Positions 61,601 to 64,000 of a stretch of 64,000 nucleotides of DNA are shown here, piece by piece. The translations under genes were made by a program, and so were the position numbers. Source of the DNA: Cristatella mucedo. Lineage: Eukaryota > Bryozoa > Phylactolaemata > Cristatellidae. The notes beneath the pieces are model-generated. The model had not been told where the DNA came from. It did no database searches and saw nothing but the letters and a program-made list of their open reading frames with translations. Positions within the stretch are counted from its first letter, which is position 1; each line of letters begins with the position of its first letter. The stretch covers positions 10,279,501 through 10,343,500 of the forward strand of contig WPIO01000006.1 of NCBI GenBank assembly GCA_009760855.2, given 5' to 3'.

Positions 61601-62823
61601 AGCAGTTTTATACTGCTCTACAGCTCTTTTTTCCAGTAAGAAACGTATTTGGCTGATTTCTCGCTCTAACTGCACCTTGACTTCTTGCATATTCTCAAAT
61701 GAAGTATGGCCTATATCTGCACTGGGCAAGCAAAAAACTTAATTTCTCAAACCTTGGACATTCTCAAACTAGTGCCTGACACAGTCACACTGGGTGCTCA
61801 CTTTTCTAGAAGAGATGCGTGGCACGGAAAATTCTTAATTCACCGTGTTCTGATTGTGCTGCCAAAAACTATTCAATGAAAACCACAATTGTTTCCGCAC
61901 CCACCTGAACCTGCAAAACAAGTTAGTTTTGGACGTTTTTCGAGCATAGTAGGCCAACCAAGGTGGCAGCATGCACAATTTGGTACATTAATGGGATCCT
62001 CATCATATTGATCTAAGCTTGTGGCGGTATTTTTTGGCCGTGATTTAATAAAATCAGCAGTTTCACATTTGTCTTAATTCCAAAGTGTGTGAATTTTATG
62101 GAGTAGTGCATATATACAGTTTCATTAACTGGCCATATTTTCTTTTCTCTAAAGAGTACATATTTGAGAATTTCGGTAGCTACAAAATCTATCTAGCTGG
62201 TTTGGTCTAGCGGTTAAGGTGCTCGCCCCGACCAAGGTCTGACTGAGGTCGTGGGCTCGAGCCCCGAGGCATATGTGAAGCGCCTGAATAGAGATTAAGT
62301 TCTCTTGGGGCGCTATAAAAACGAATTATATTATATTATTATTATTATCTAACAAGCGTAATTGCATGCAGGTAAAGTATGCAAAAAAACAAGATAGAAG
62401 AACCAGATCATCTTATGAGATTACTAAGTAGATGTTATAATTTTTAAGGCAACCTAGATGTTCACTTTAGCACCTCAGAAGGAGCCGATTGGAGTGGCTA
62501 CATCCAGTCAGCTCTACTTTTATCCATGATACTAGCAGCTTGCCTACAACCCCCAAACAATTATTACAACAATTAAACTTGTTTACCTGTAAGAAGTAGT
62601 TGCCTTGACCAAGGATCATGACGATTACCTTAAAAAACTACTACGAAGAAACACAGTACATGCCTAGACAACGATGTGCTCAGCAAGACTTACCCGAAGA
62701 TGAAGCAACTGCTTCATCAACTAGCACTGTCATTGAGTGACCGCGTGTTGCAGCAGACAAAAGTGCATTGCGTCTTAGCTCTAGCTCCTCAATGTCCTCA
62801 TCCGCCTTGTCATTCACCGACAA
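23479..62823 (-). CDS. ZFC3H1: ZFC3H1 orthologue, gene-level span (28 exons placed; N-terminus incomplete)
   Basis: ZFC3H1 is a nuclear scaffold that, with the helicase MTR4 (MTREX) and PABPN1, forms the PAXT connection delivering polyadenylated nuclear RNA to the exosome. Twenty-eight minus-strand exons with GT-AG borders join into one frame of about 1,727 codons; human ZFC3H1 has 1,989 residues. From memory of the human protein, colinear matches run through the whole frame: the acidic ELEL/LLS block, the [13 protein letters not shown] segment, the [10 protein letters not shown] block, the [14 protein letters not shown] coiled coil, [13 protein letters not shown] before a C-x7-C-x4-C-x3-H zinc knuckle, RYF...[16 protein letters not shown]...PW, and HAT repeats to a final WKDVIP-stop. 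The human RS/RGG-rich N-terminus (about 400 residues) is not visible and should lie in 62.9-64 kb or beyond. Every junction keeps phase except 33,091 to 29,795. The identity is very secure; individual borders are inferred by eye. Confidence 0.95.
23745..23784 (-). CDS. ZFC3H1: ZFC3H1 exon 27: 40-bp microexon
   Basis: 40 bp, phase 2 to 0, acceptor CTTACCTGTAG and donor GAG|GTATGA. It encodes [13 protein letters not shown] after the split Met codon, filling the second helix of the HAT repeat begun in exon 26. Its small size makes it the kind of exon that automated annotation misses. Confidence 0.82.
23887..23994 (-). CDS. ZFC3H1: ZFC3H1 exon 26: HAT repeat
   Basis: 108 bp, phase 2 to 2, acceptor GAATTTGCAG and donor [27 protein letters not shown] then LW is a typical HAT helix pair. 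Confidence 0.9.
24123..24359 (-). CDS. ZFC3H1: ZFC3H1 exon 25: RCLVSMP and YW..Y.FHN block
   Basis: 237 bp, phase 2 to 2, acceptor TTCCTGCTGAG and donor [37 protein letters not shown] and [15 protein letters not shown] align with human NRCLVTVPARYPIPF, YWSNYEFHNRVI and TLERFCSVMPANSGL. Confidence 0.97.
24476..24577 (-). CDS. ZFC3H1: ZFC3H1 exon 24: HAT repeat
   Basis: 102 bp, phase 2 to 2, acceptor GCAAATAG and donor [29 protein letters not shown] then LW matches human VEAYEAALGVAMRCDIVQKIW. Only this exon joins exons 23 and 25 in phase. Confidence 0.9.
24578..26220 (-). other. ZFC3H1 intron between exons 23 and 24
   Basis: No confident repeat. A 118-codon plus-strand frame (25,542-25,898) and an 84-bp exon-like minus-strand segment (25,564-25,647) are present, but neither fits the gene model. 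Confidence 0.5.
26221..26426 (-). CDS. ZFC3H1: ZFC3H1 exon 23: HAT repeat
   Basis: 206 bp, phase 0 to 2, acceptor GCTCTCTACAG and donor [28 protein letters not shown] aligns with human VWLTAFEKNPQNAEVFY. The exon ends [11 protein letters not shown], parallel to human NHQVPYLWLIY. The human segment between the two is longer. Confidence 0.92.
26538..26658 (-). CDS. ZFC3H1: ZFC3H1 exon 22: HAT repeat
   Basis: 121 bp, phase 2 to 0, acceptor ATGTTCAG and donor [28 protein letters not shown] corresponds to human LESCPINCQLLEALVALY. Confidence 0.93.
26744..27078 (-). CDS. ZFC3H1: ZFC3H1 exon 21: NPGRLV...PW block
   Basis: 335 bp, phase 0 to 2, acceptor GTTTTTTCTAG and donor [30 protein letters not shown] and SFPW align with human HLIEFNILPSKFY, DNPSRIV and VMPW. 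This is one of the best-conserved blocks. Confidence 0.97.
27212..27421 (-). CDS. ZFC3H1: ZFC3H1 exon 20: HAT region
   Basis: 210 bp, phase 0 to 0, acceptor GTATTTTAG and donor [27 protein letters not shown] matches human QLLEALLFRVQLHIFTGR. Confidence 0.94.
27422..28945 (-). other. ZFC3H1 intron between exons 19 and 20
   Basis: AT-rich intron; no repeat or gene recognised. Confidence 0.5.
28946..29147 (-). CDS. ZFC3H1: ZFC3H1 exon 19: HAT repeats
   Basis: 202 bp, phase 2 to 0, acceptor TCTATTGAAG and donor [28 protein letters not shown] and [12 protein letters not shown] match human LARALENNKDNPEIWCHYL and VEYAPDYQSFW. Confidence 0.96.
29258..29444 (-). CDS. ZFC3H1: ZFC3H1 exon 18: first HAT repeat
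   Basis: 187 bp, phase 1 to 2, acceptor CTTATTTGCAG and donor GCGG|GTAAGG. TRYF and [15 protein letters not shown] match human VRYF and HVQLWLKLAYKYLNQ, the opening of the half-TPR array. Confidence 0.96.
29525..29795 (-). CDS. ZFC3H1: ZFC3H1 exon 17: HKQWLPKP and acidic linker
   Basis: 271 bp, phase 0 to 1, acceptor CGATTTTTAG (directly preceded by an in-frame stop) and donor AAAG|GTTGGG, which is non-ideal. EHKQWLPKP corresponds to human KDKRKWKPK. A Gly/Lys/Asp-rich linker ([17 protein letters not shown]) follows. Confidence 0.82.
30345..30800 (-). mobile_element. LINE 3' end, family 2 (diverged)
   Basis: Minus-strand 3' UTR of family 2 (TTGTGGTTACAGACAGAG then ATACATACATA), preceded by diverged C-terminal RT sequence. 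It lies in the ZFC3H1 intron between exons 16 and 17. Confidence 0.75.
31355..31510 (+). mobile_element. LINE 3' tail, family 1
   Basis: Matches the last 150 bp of the LINE at 13.18 kb: CATGTCACCCCTAACCATG, AAATGTAAAGCACCTAGAAAG then AGATTGAGTTCTCTAAGGGC, followed by TTTATCAAGTGTATTATTATT. Confidence 0.9.
31541..31660 (+). mobile_element. tRNA-derived SINE, family A
   Basis: CTGGTTTGGTCCAGGTGCTC head, GGTCGTGGGCTCGAGCTCCG B-box region, tail hairpin AAGCGCCTGAATAGAGATTA then AGTTCTATTGGGGCGCTTTA. It lies 30 bp after a LINE tail of the same orientation. Confidence 0.88.
32060..32170 (+). mobile_element. Partial SINE, family A-like
   Basis: AGTGGTAAGGTGCTCGCC and TTCAAGCCCCGAGGCGTAT match the A/B-box region of family A; the tail (GGAGAGATTACCG) is degenerate. 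Confidence 0.5.
32463..32502. repeat. (GT)n microsatellite
   Basis: A 40-bp GT tract inside the ZFC3H1 intron, flanked on both sides by GCTTCCGGTG(T/C)G. Confidence 0.95.
33091..33192 (-). CDS. ZFC3H1: ZFC3H1 exon 16: [11 protein letters not shown] helix
   Basis: 102 bp, phase 1 to 1, acceptor GCTGTTGCAG and donor [25 protein letters not shown] matches human RMSMDQMAVLLVSNI. Its outgoing phase does not fit the next recognised exon, so a small exon is probably missing between them. Confidence 0.93.
33284..33405 (-). CDS. ZFC3H1: ZFC3H1 exon 15: zinc ligand His and following helix
   Basis: 122 bp, phase 2 to 1, acceptor TTGCTTACAG and donor ATTG|GTGAGC. The first base completes the Trp codon of C-K-W-Q-H, so the knuckle reads C-x7-C-x4-C-x3-[19 protein letters not shown] then matches human LFQDILSYNLSLIGCAETS. 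Confidence 0.96.
33550..33681 (-). CDS. ZFC3H1: ZFC3H1 exon 14: SPYYRTK and three zinc cysteines
   Basis: 132 bp, phase 2 to 2, acceptor CGTCGCTAG and donor [16 protein letters not shown] is identical to human FSPYYRTK apart from the first residue. [15 protein letters not shown] supplies three Cys ligands in a C-x7-C-x4-C spacing (zf-C3H1 family). The fourth ligand, His, lies in the next exon. Confidence 0.96.
33777..33895 (-). CDS. ZFC3H1: ZFC3H1 exon 13: segment leading into the zinc knuckle
   Basis: 119 bp, phase 0 to 2, acceptor AAATTGTAG and donor ACAG|GTCAGG. It ends [14 protein letters not shown], matching human YHSPLLVFKSYR immediately before the zinc-finger domain. Confidence 0.94.
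34154..34252 (-). CDS. ZFC3H1: ZFC3H1 exon 12
   Basis: 99 bp, phase 0 to 0, acceptor TTTATTTTAG and donor AAA|GTAAGA. It encodes [18 protein letters not shown], in the position of the human ELFLGLKIGELQKLYSKA segment. Sequence similarity is modest; phase and position support it. Confidence 0.82.
34253..35839 (-). other. ZFC3H1 intron 11, left part without recognised element
   Basis: Ordinary intronic sequence. No exon, RNA or clear repeat seen before the LINE that starts at about 35,840. Confidence 0.45.
35840..36955 (-). mobile_element. 5'-truncated L2/CR1-type LINE with YADD box (family 1)
   Basis: The minus-strand translation shows [16 protein letters not shown] (the RT catalytic box), then [49 protein letters not shown] and the [10 protein letters not shown]-type ending, then the family 1 3' hairpin and AAT/ATT repeats. 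Frames are broken by stops and shifts, so it is inactive. It is inserted in the ZFC3H1 intron between exons 11 and 12, in the gene's own orientation. Confidence 0.92.
37120..37797 (-). CDS. ZFC3H1: ZFC3H1 exon 11: largest exon, Ser/Pro-rich linker
   Basis: 678 bp (226 codons), phase 0 to 0, acceptor ATTTTTTTAG and donor TTG|GTAAGT. It starts with a basic KKFKKG patch, then a Ser/Pro region with three to four imperfect copies of an S-P-S-K-G-F-E unit, then a short helix ([16 protein letters not shown]) analogous to the human LQKLEYEYALKIQKL helix, then a long low-complexity stretch with an acidic [10 protein letters not shown] run. It is probably disordered and lineage-variable. Confidence 0.9.
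38040..38357 (+). mobile_element. LINE 3' end, family 2
   Basis: Plus-strand copy of the same roughly 300-bp segment as 17,025-17,357, ending TTTGTGGAGTTACTGAGGG then AGATACATTACATTACT. It is in the ZFC3H1 intron, antisense to the gene. Confidence 0.9.
39416..39545. repeat. Short diverged direct repeat of about 65 bp
   Basis: TTCATGTACAA...AATCTATATTTATCC is followed by GTCATGTACAA...AATCTAAATTTATCC. It abuts the downstream end of the transposase pseudogene and may be part of that element's terminus. Confidence 0.55.
39610..40846 (-). pseudogene. Decayed pogo/Tigger/Jerky-like (Tc5/CENP-B type) DDE transposase
   Basis: Minus-strand frames read in order: [20 protein letters not shown]; a CENP-B/Tc5-type helix-turn-helix ([20 protein letters not shown], then [10 protein letters not shown]-like [20 protein letters not shown]); a broken DDE domain with [15 protein letters not shown]-like, LLIDSASSH (second catalytic Asp region), [13 protein letters not shown] then [10 protein letters not shown]; and [20 protein letters not shown] at the end. 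This order (INKP..DHL and FKESSI.RHERLGP) is typical of pogo-superfamily transposases. At least one frameshift (near 40,580) and several stops make it inactive. It sits in the ZFC3H1 intron between exons 10 and 11, in the gene's orientation. Confidence 0.88.
40960..41610 (-). mobile_element. Old LINE fragment (family 1-like)
   Basis: Minus strand: [10 protein letters not shown]-like RT C-terminal sequence (41,520-41,590), [10 protein letters not shown]-like text, then a diverged 3' region ending in a family 1-like AAGTACCTGAATAGAGATTT. Heavily mutated. Confidence 0.6.
42501..42683 (-). CDS. ZFC3H1: ZFC3H1 exon 10: KKYGDDL segment
   Basis: 183 bp, phase 0 to 0, acceptor TTTTTTTAG and donor [24 protein letters not shown] matches human ALTLKYGEELARAKA. 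A Ser-rich, basic linker follows ([15 protein letters not shown]). Confidence 0.93.
42796..42970 (-). CDS. ZFC3H1: ZFC3H1 exon 9: coiled coil
   Basis: 175 bp, phase 2 to 0, acceptor ACATTGTAG and donor GAT|GTATGT. The helix-forming product ends [16 protein letters not shown], in the position of the human ATEKILNVNRMFLKKLQEQ coiled coil. Confidence 0.88.
44011..44102 (-). CDS. ZFC3H1: ZFC3H1 exon 8: coiled coil
   Basis: 92 bp, phase 0 to 2. The acceptor is TTTATTAG; the donor AAAAG|GTTGGT is weak but required by the phase of the next exon. The product is highly charged and helical ([19 protein letters not shown], then [10 protein letters not shown]). Confidence 0.85.
44300..44416 (-). CDS. 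ZFC3H1: ZFC3H1 exon 7: start of coiled coil
   Basis: 117 bp, phase 0 to 0, acceptor CGTTGTAG and donor [23 protein letters not shown] corresponds to human IEYRLLKEEIANREK, the start of the central coiled coil. Confidence 0.93.
44417..46779 (-). other. ZFC3H1 intron between exons 6 and 7
   Basis: It contains a plus-strand LINE/SINE-type 3' tail at about 45,505-45,570 (AAGTGCCTAGAATGTGATAT then AGTTCTCCCAGGGCGCTATG) and a SINE-like GTGGGTGAGCCGTGGTGCAG near 45,211. The rest is unassigned. Confidence 0.5.
46780..46986 (-). CDS. ZFC3H1: ZFC3H1 exon 6: KPVVITLD and acidic serine run
   Basis: 207 bp, phase 0 to 0, acceptor GTTCTACAG and donor [24 protein letters not shown] matches human KSVVVTLNDSDDSESD, and [17 protein letters not shown] matches the human VFGGLESMIKEARRTAE segment. 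The two share a Ser/Asp acidic tract that leads into a helix. Confidence 0.93.
47160..47180. repeat. (TAGG)n microsatellite
   Basis: About five TAGG units. Confidence 0.9.
47387..47491 (-). CDS. ZFC3H1: ZFC3H1 exon 5: short linker exon
   Basis: 105 bp (35 codons), phase 0 to 0, acceptor TTTTTAG and donor GTC|GTAAGT. The product is Pro/Val/Lys rich ([20 protein letters not shown]). No family motif is visible; placement rests on splice sites, phase and its position between two recognised exons. Confidence 0.8.
47590..47822 (-). CDS. ZFC3H1: ZFC3H1 exon 4: LLKSL block
   Basis: 233 bp, phase 1 to 0, acceptor TTCTGCACAG, donor GAG|GTGAGG. It encodes an acidic run followed by [14 protein letters not shown], equivalent to the human EEEEMLLREELLKSLANKRA block. 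The rest is Ala/Ser rich. Confidence 0.92.
47823..49640 (-). other. ZFC3H1 intron between exons 3 and 4, left part
   Basis: Mostly unassigned AT-rich intron. A B-box-like GGTCGAACACCGGT near 49,438 hints at an old SINE. Confidence 0.35.
49645..49712. repeat. Short tandem repeat of GATACGGATGCGGCAGT-type units
   Basis: Three to four imperfect copies of (GATACG)GATGCGGCAGT(A/T)G lie side by side. Confidence 0.75.
49834..50299 (+). CDS. Candidate nested two-exon small gene (68 aa), unknown function
   Basis: Exon 1 (49,834-49,878) starts at ATG and encodes [15 protein letters not shown], ending at a good donor, GCC|GTGAGT. Exon 2 (50,138-50,299) follows the acceptor GTCGTCCCAG in the same phase and encodes [20 protein letters not shown] and further residues including [10 protein letters not shown] and [10 protein letters not shown] before TAA. 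The 259-bp intron has GT-AG ends. Exon 2 can also be entered from an ATG at 50,126, and its frame stays largely open for another 67 codons after the TAA. It lies antisense inside a ZFC3H1 intron. No family recognised; it could be a decayed longer gene. Confidence 0.35.
50041..50120. repeat. 12-bp perfect inverted repeat with 56-bp spacer
   Basis: AGTCTTAAGAGA (50,041-50,052) and TCTCTTAAGACT (50,109-50,120) can form a perfect stem. It lies inside the proposed intron of the nested small gene, just upstream of its acceptor. Confidence 0.9.
50504..51957. other. ZFC3H1 intron, unassigned
   Basis: No supported feature apart from a 16-G homopolymer at about 51,483-51,498. Confidence 0.4.
51958..52118 (+). 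mobile_element. tRNA-derived SINE, family B-like, diverged
   Basis: AAAAAGGCGGTAACAACTTC (A-box side), TTTGGGTTTGAGTCC (B box), AAAAGCCACTGAGGCTCTTC then GGCCGATAAATAAACAAGGC then TGCTGAGTA follow the family B order. Confidence 0.6.
52723..52996 (-). CDS. ZFC3H1: ZFC3H1 exon 3: [11 protein letters not shown] segment
   Basis: A 274-bp exon with acceptor TTTTCTTGCAG and donor GTAAGC (phase 0 to 1). Its end encodes [19 protein letters not shown], close to the human DNYEEVAMDTDSE.SSP stretch. A second, earlier [11 protein letters not shown] copy lies about 25 residues upstream, so the motif appears duplicated here. Confidence 0.92.
53428..53603. repeat. (CA)n / CACG microsatellite
   Basis: A 176-bp CA-rich array with CG interruptions in its first half and about 75 bp of pure CA in its second half. 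The long CVCV and THTH frames are artefacts. Confidence 0.98.
53604..55640 (-). other. ZFC3H1 intron between exons 2 and 3, left part
   Basis: No supported gene or repeat. Confidence 0.45.
55641..55740. repeat. (TA)n then (TATG)n microsatellite
   Basis: A short TA run followed by about 18 TATG units and a GTGT end. Confidence 0.97.
55741..56938 (-). other. ZFC3H1 intron, unassigned
   Basis: Open frames of 80-104 codons without motif or splice support; nothing called. Confidence 0.4.
56939..57016 (-). mobile_element. LINE 3' tail, family 1
   Basis: (AAT)n then CACTTGATAAAGTGCCATCA, GAGAACTCAATCTCTTTCTA, GGCGCTTTACATTTGCTGCA: the family 1 hairpin in reverse, severely 5' truncated. Confidence 0.85.
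57017..58479 (-). other. ZFC3H1 intron, unassigned
   Basis: No supported exon, RNA or repeat recognised. Confidence 0.4.
58480..59165 (+). mobile_element. LINE 3' part, family 2
   Basis: Plus strand: [29 protein letters not shown]-like, then the [12 protein letters not shown] region and the family 2 3' UTR ending TTTGCAGAGTTACAAAGATA. Frames are broken. It is antisense to ZFC3H1. Confidence 0.82.
60143..60365 (-). mobile_element. LINE 3' end, family 1, with (AAT)n tail
   Basis: Reverse complement of the family 1 3' end: (AAT)8, CACTTGATAAAGCGCCCTCA, GAGAACTTAATCTCTCTATA, GGCGCTTTACATTTGCTG, then GGTTAGGGGTGACATGCACA and GGGTCAGCATGC. Confidence 0.9.
60610..60932 (-). CDS. ZFC3H1: ZFC3H1 exon 2: basic and His/Gln-rich region
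   Basis: The 323-bp exon enters in phase 1 and leaves in phase 0 at AAT|GTAAGT. It begins with a basic patch ([18 protein letters not shown]) and continues His/Gln rich. Conservation is weak, as expected for this disordered region. Phase agreement on both sides and the strong donor are the main support. The acceptor AG could be three bases further in. Confidence 0.8.
62197..62348 (+). mobile_element. tRNA-derived SINE, family A, best copy
   Basis: GGTTTGGTCTAGCGGTTAAG (A box) and GTCGTGGGCTCGAGCCCCGA (B box), then a tail hairpin AAGCGCCTGAATAGAGATTA then AGTTCTCTTGGGGCGCT and (ATT)n. It is in the ZFC3H1 intron between exons 1 and 2, antisense. Confidence 0.92.
62694..62823 (-). CDS. ZFC3H1: ZFC3H1 exon 1 of those placed: acidic ELEL block
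   Basis: Acceptor TTTGCAG before 62,823 and donor GTAAGT after 62,694 bound 130 bp (phase 0 in, 1 out). It encodes [17 protein letters not shown], matching the conserved EEEL.ELQLRLLALQSA block near residue 400 of human ZFC3H1. The stretch that follows is Ser/Ala rich. Confidence 0.88.
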
Positions 62824-64000
62824 CTGCAAATGAGTTAAGTAAAAACATAAAAAGACAGAATGAATTATTGGCAAGCACAAATTGAAGGCTCTTGAAAATA
62901 GCCGAGCAACAAACACACCTACACTCAAACTGACAAGTATTTGGACGGTGGAGATTTGCTCGAATTAGCAGTTTTTTCCGAGGCCCAGCCCGACTGGAAT
63001 GGGGCTAGATTGTAGGTTCTGTCTTCTAATTACGAGGTAACACAGTTTTTGTCCTTGGGTAGTACATATTATTTTCCAATTGCTTAAGCCTCTGAAGTAT
63101 ACAAAACAACCACTATTCAATGCAAACTTTTTTTTTTTTTTACCAGAACAGTGACTAACTAGAAATTAACCTATTTCCGATGAGGAAACTGACAACTTTG
63201 GATCTTCTGGTTTACATCTAGTCGGCAGTAGAATGGCAATCAAAATTACCTTGCGCTTATTCCGAAGTCGTGCAATAATTACCAAACAAAATGGTTCAGA
63301 AATGAATTGACGTTCCTGATTTGCTGCCAAGCTGCAAATTACTTGCTGGAAGGAGCTCAAACACATAGCTACTATCATGTTTTCCACTTACTGCCATTGC
63401 CTTCAAAGTCCTTAAAAAACTGACAGCTGTTCAAAGAATAAGCATCCAGAAATGGCGGGTTGATGTAATAGGGTGGTGCAAGCCAGAATTGCACACAAAA
63501 TAATTAAACATTATTTATTCCACGAGAAAAGACAAAGGTTGGTGAATTGTCAAGCTTCATGAGAACTAAAATTGCGGTATTATATGAGGCTGGATGCTCA
63601 TACGGTTAAATTGCTACCACATACTCTAATCGAACAGTGATTTTATTCATCGTGAGGTGGCATTGAAAACTGGGAGCCCTAAAAATGCTCCACTATCACT
63701 TTTGCTGTTGCCAGAAACAACAAAGCAACAAACACAAATTAGAAATTTTGTTAAGAGGTGACCAGTTCCAGATCAAGTAAGTGAAGAAATTATCACGGGT
63801 AAGCTTAAGGGCATTGTAGCCTCCTCCTTAAAAAATCATGCAGCAAATCGTGGCGATATTAGGCAACAAATATACCACTATATGCATAAGCTTTAGTCAA
63901 GGACGATGTGAGGTTTTGGGTGGTGGTAAATTAGCAGTCCTAGGAAAACTCAGCATGCAGACATTTCTTACTGACCATGTTTGAGATTTGACCCAACGCA
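62824..64000 (-). other. Upstream part of ZFC3H1; N-terminal exons not resolved
   Basis: More N-terminal ZFC3H1 coding sequence is expected here or beyond. On the minus strand, 63,177-63,212 encodes DPKLSVSSSEI after an AG, and a 19-bp stretch at 63,394-63,412 sits between an acceptor and GTAAGT. Their phases do not fit the 62,823 exon, so neither is called. A T-rich tract lies near 63,130. Confidence 0.4.

Noticed and set aside
62197-62290. tRNA gene
   Set aside because: A and B boxes are present, but there is no intact cloverleaf and the sequence continues into the SINE tail; the same holds for the copies at 4.2, 6.4, 9.5, 15.2 and 31.5 kb.

Overview
The window is animal (metazoan) nuclear DNA. 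It shows GT-AG introns from about 90 bp to 9.7 kb, short phased exons, L2/CR1-type LINEs, tRNA-derived SINEs, dense microsatellites, and no operons or ribosome binding sites. The phylum cannot be fixed from sequence alone. The LINE and SINE families are not mammalian ones, and an aquatic invertebrate is my best guess.

The only gene I can name covers 23.5-62.8 kb on the minus strand. It is the orthologue of ZFC3H1 (zinc finger C3H1 domain-containing protein), the scaffold of the PAXT connection that links polyadenylated nuclear RNA to MTR4 and the exosome. I placed 28 coding exons (about 5.2 kb, about 1,727 codons). They encode acidic and basic N-terminal blocks, a coiled-coil centre, the C-x7-C-x4-C-x3-H zinc knuckle, and a C-terminal half-TPR (HAT) array ending at a stop at 23,479. 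All splice phases agree except at one junction (33,091 to 29,795), where a small exon is probably missing. The N-terminal exons lie in or beyond 62.9-64 kb.

The introns hold a decayed pogo/Tigger/Jerky-like DDE transposase (39.6-40.85 kb), a 5'-truncated LINE that keeps its YADD reverse-transcriptase box (35.8-36.95 kb), several LINE 3' ends, SINEs, and a possible nested plus-strand gene of 68 codons (49,834-50,299).

The left 23 kb is mostly intergenic. Three phase-compatible plus-strand exons (1,906-2,888) may be the 3' end of an unidentified gene entering from the left. The rest holds SINEs of two families, LINE 3' ends of two families, CA, TA and GA microsatellites, GC-rich blocks, a 10-bp G-rich minisatellite (11,041-11,332) and a possible hAT-like element.

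The most informative repeat observation is that one SINE family and one LINE family end in the same hairpin sequence followed by ATT repeats. This suggests the LINE machinery mobilises the SINE.
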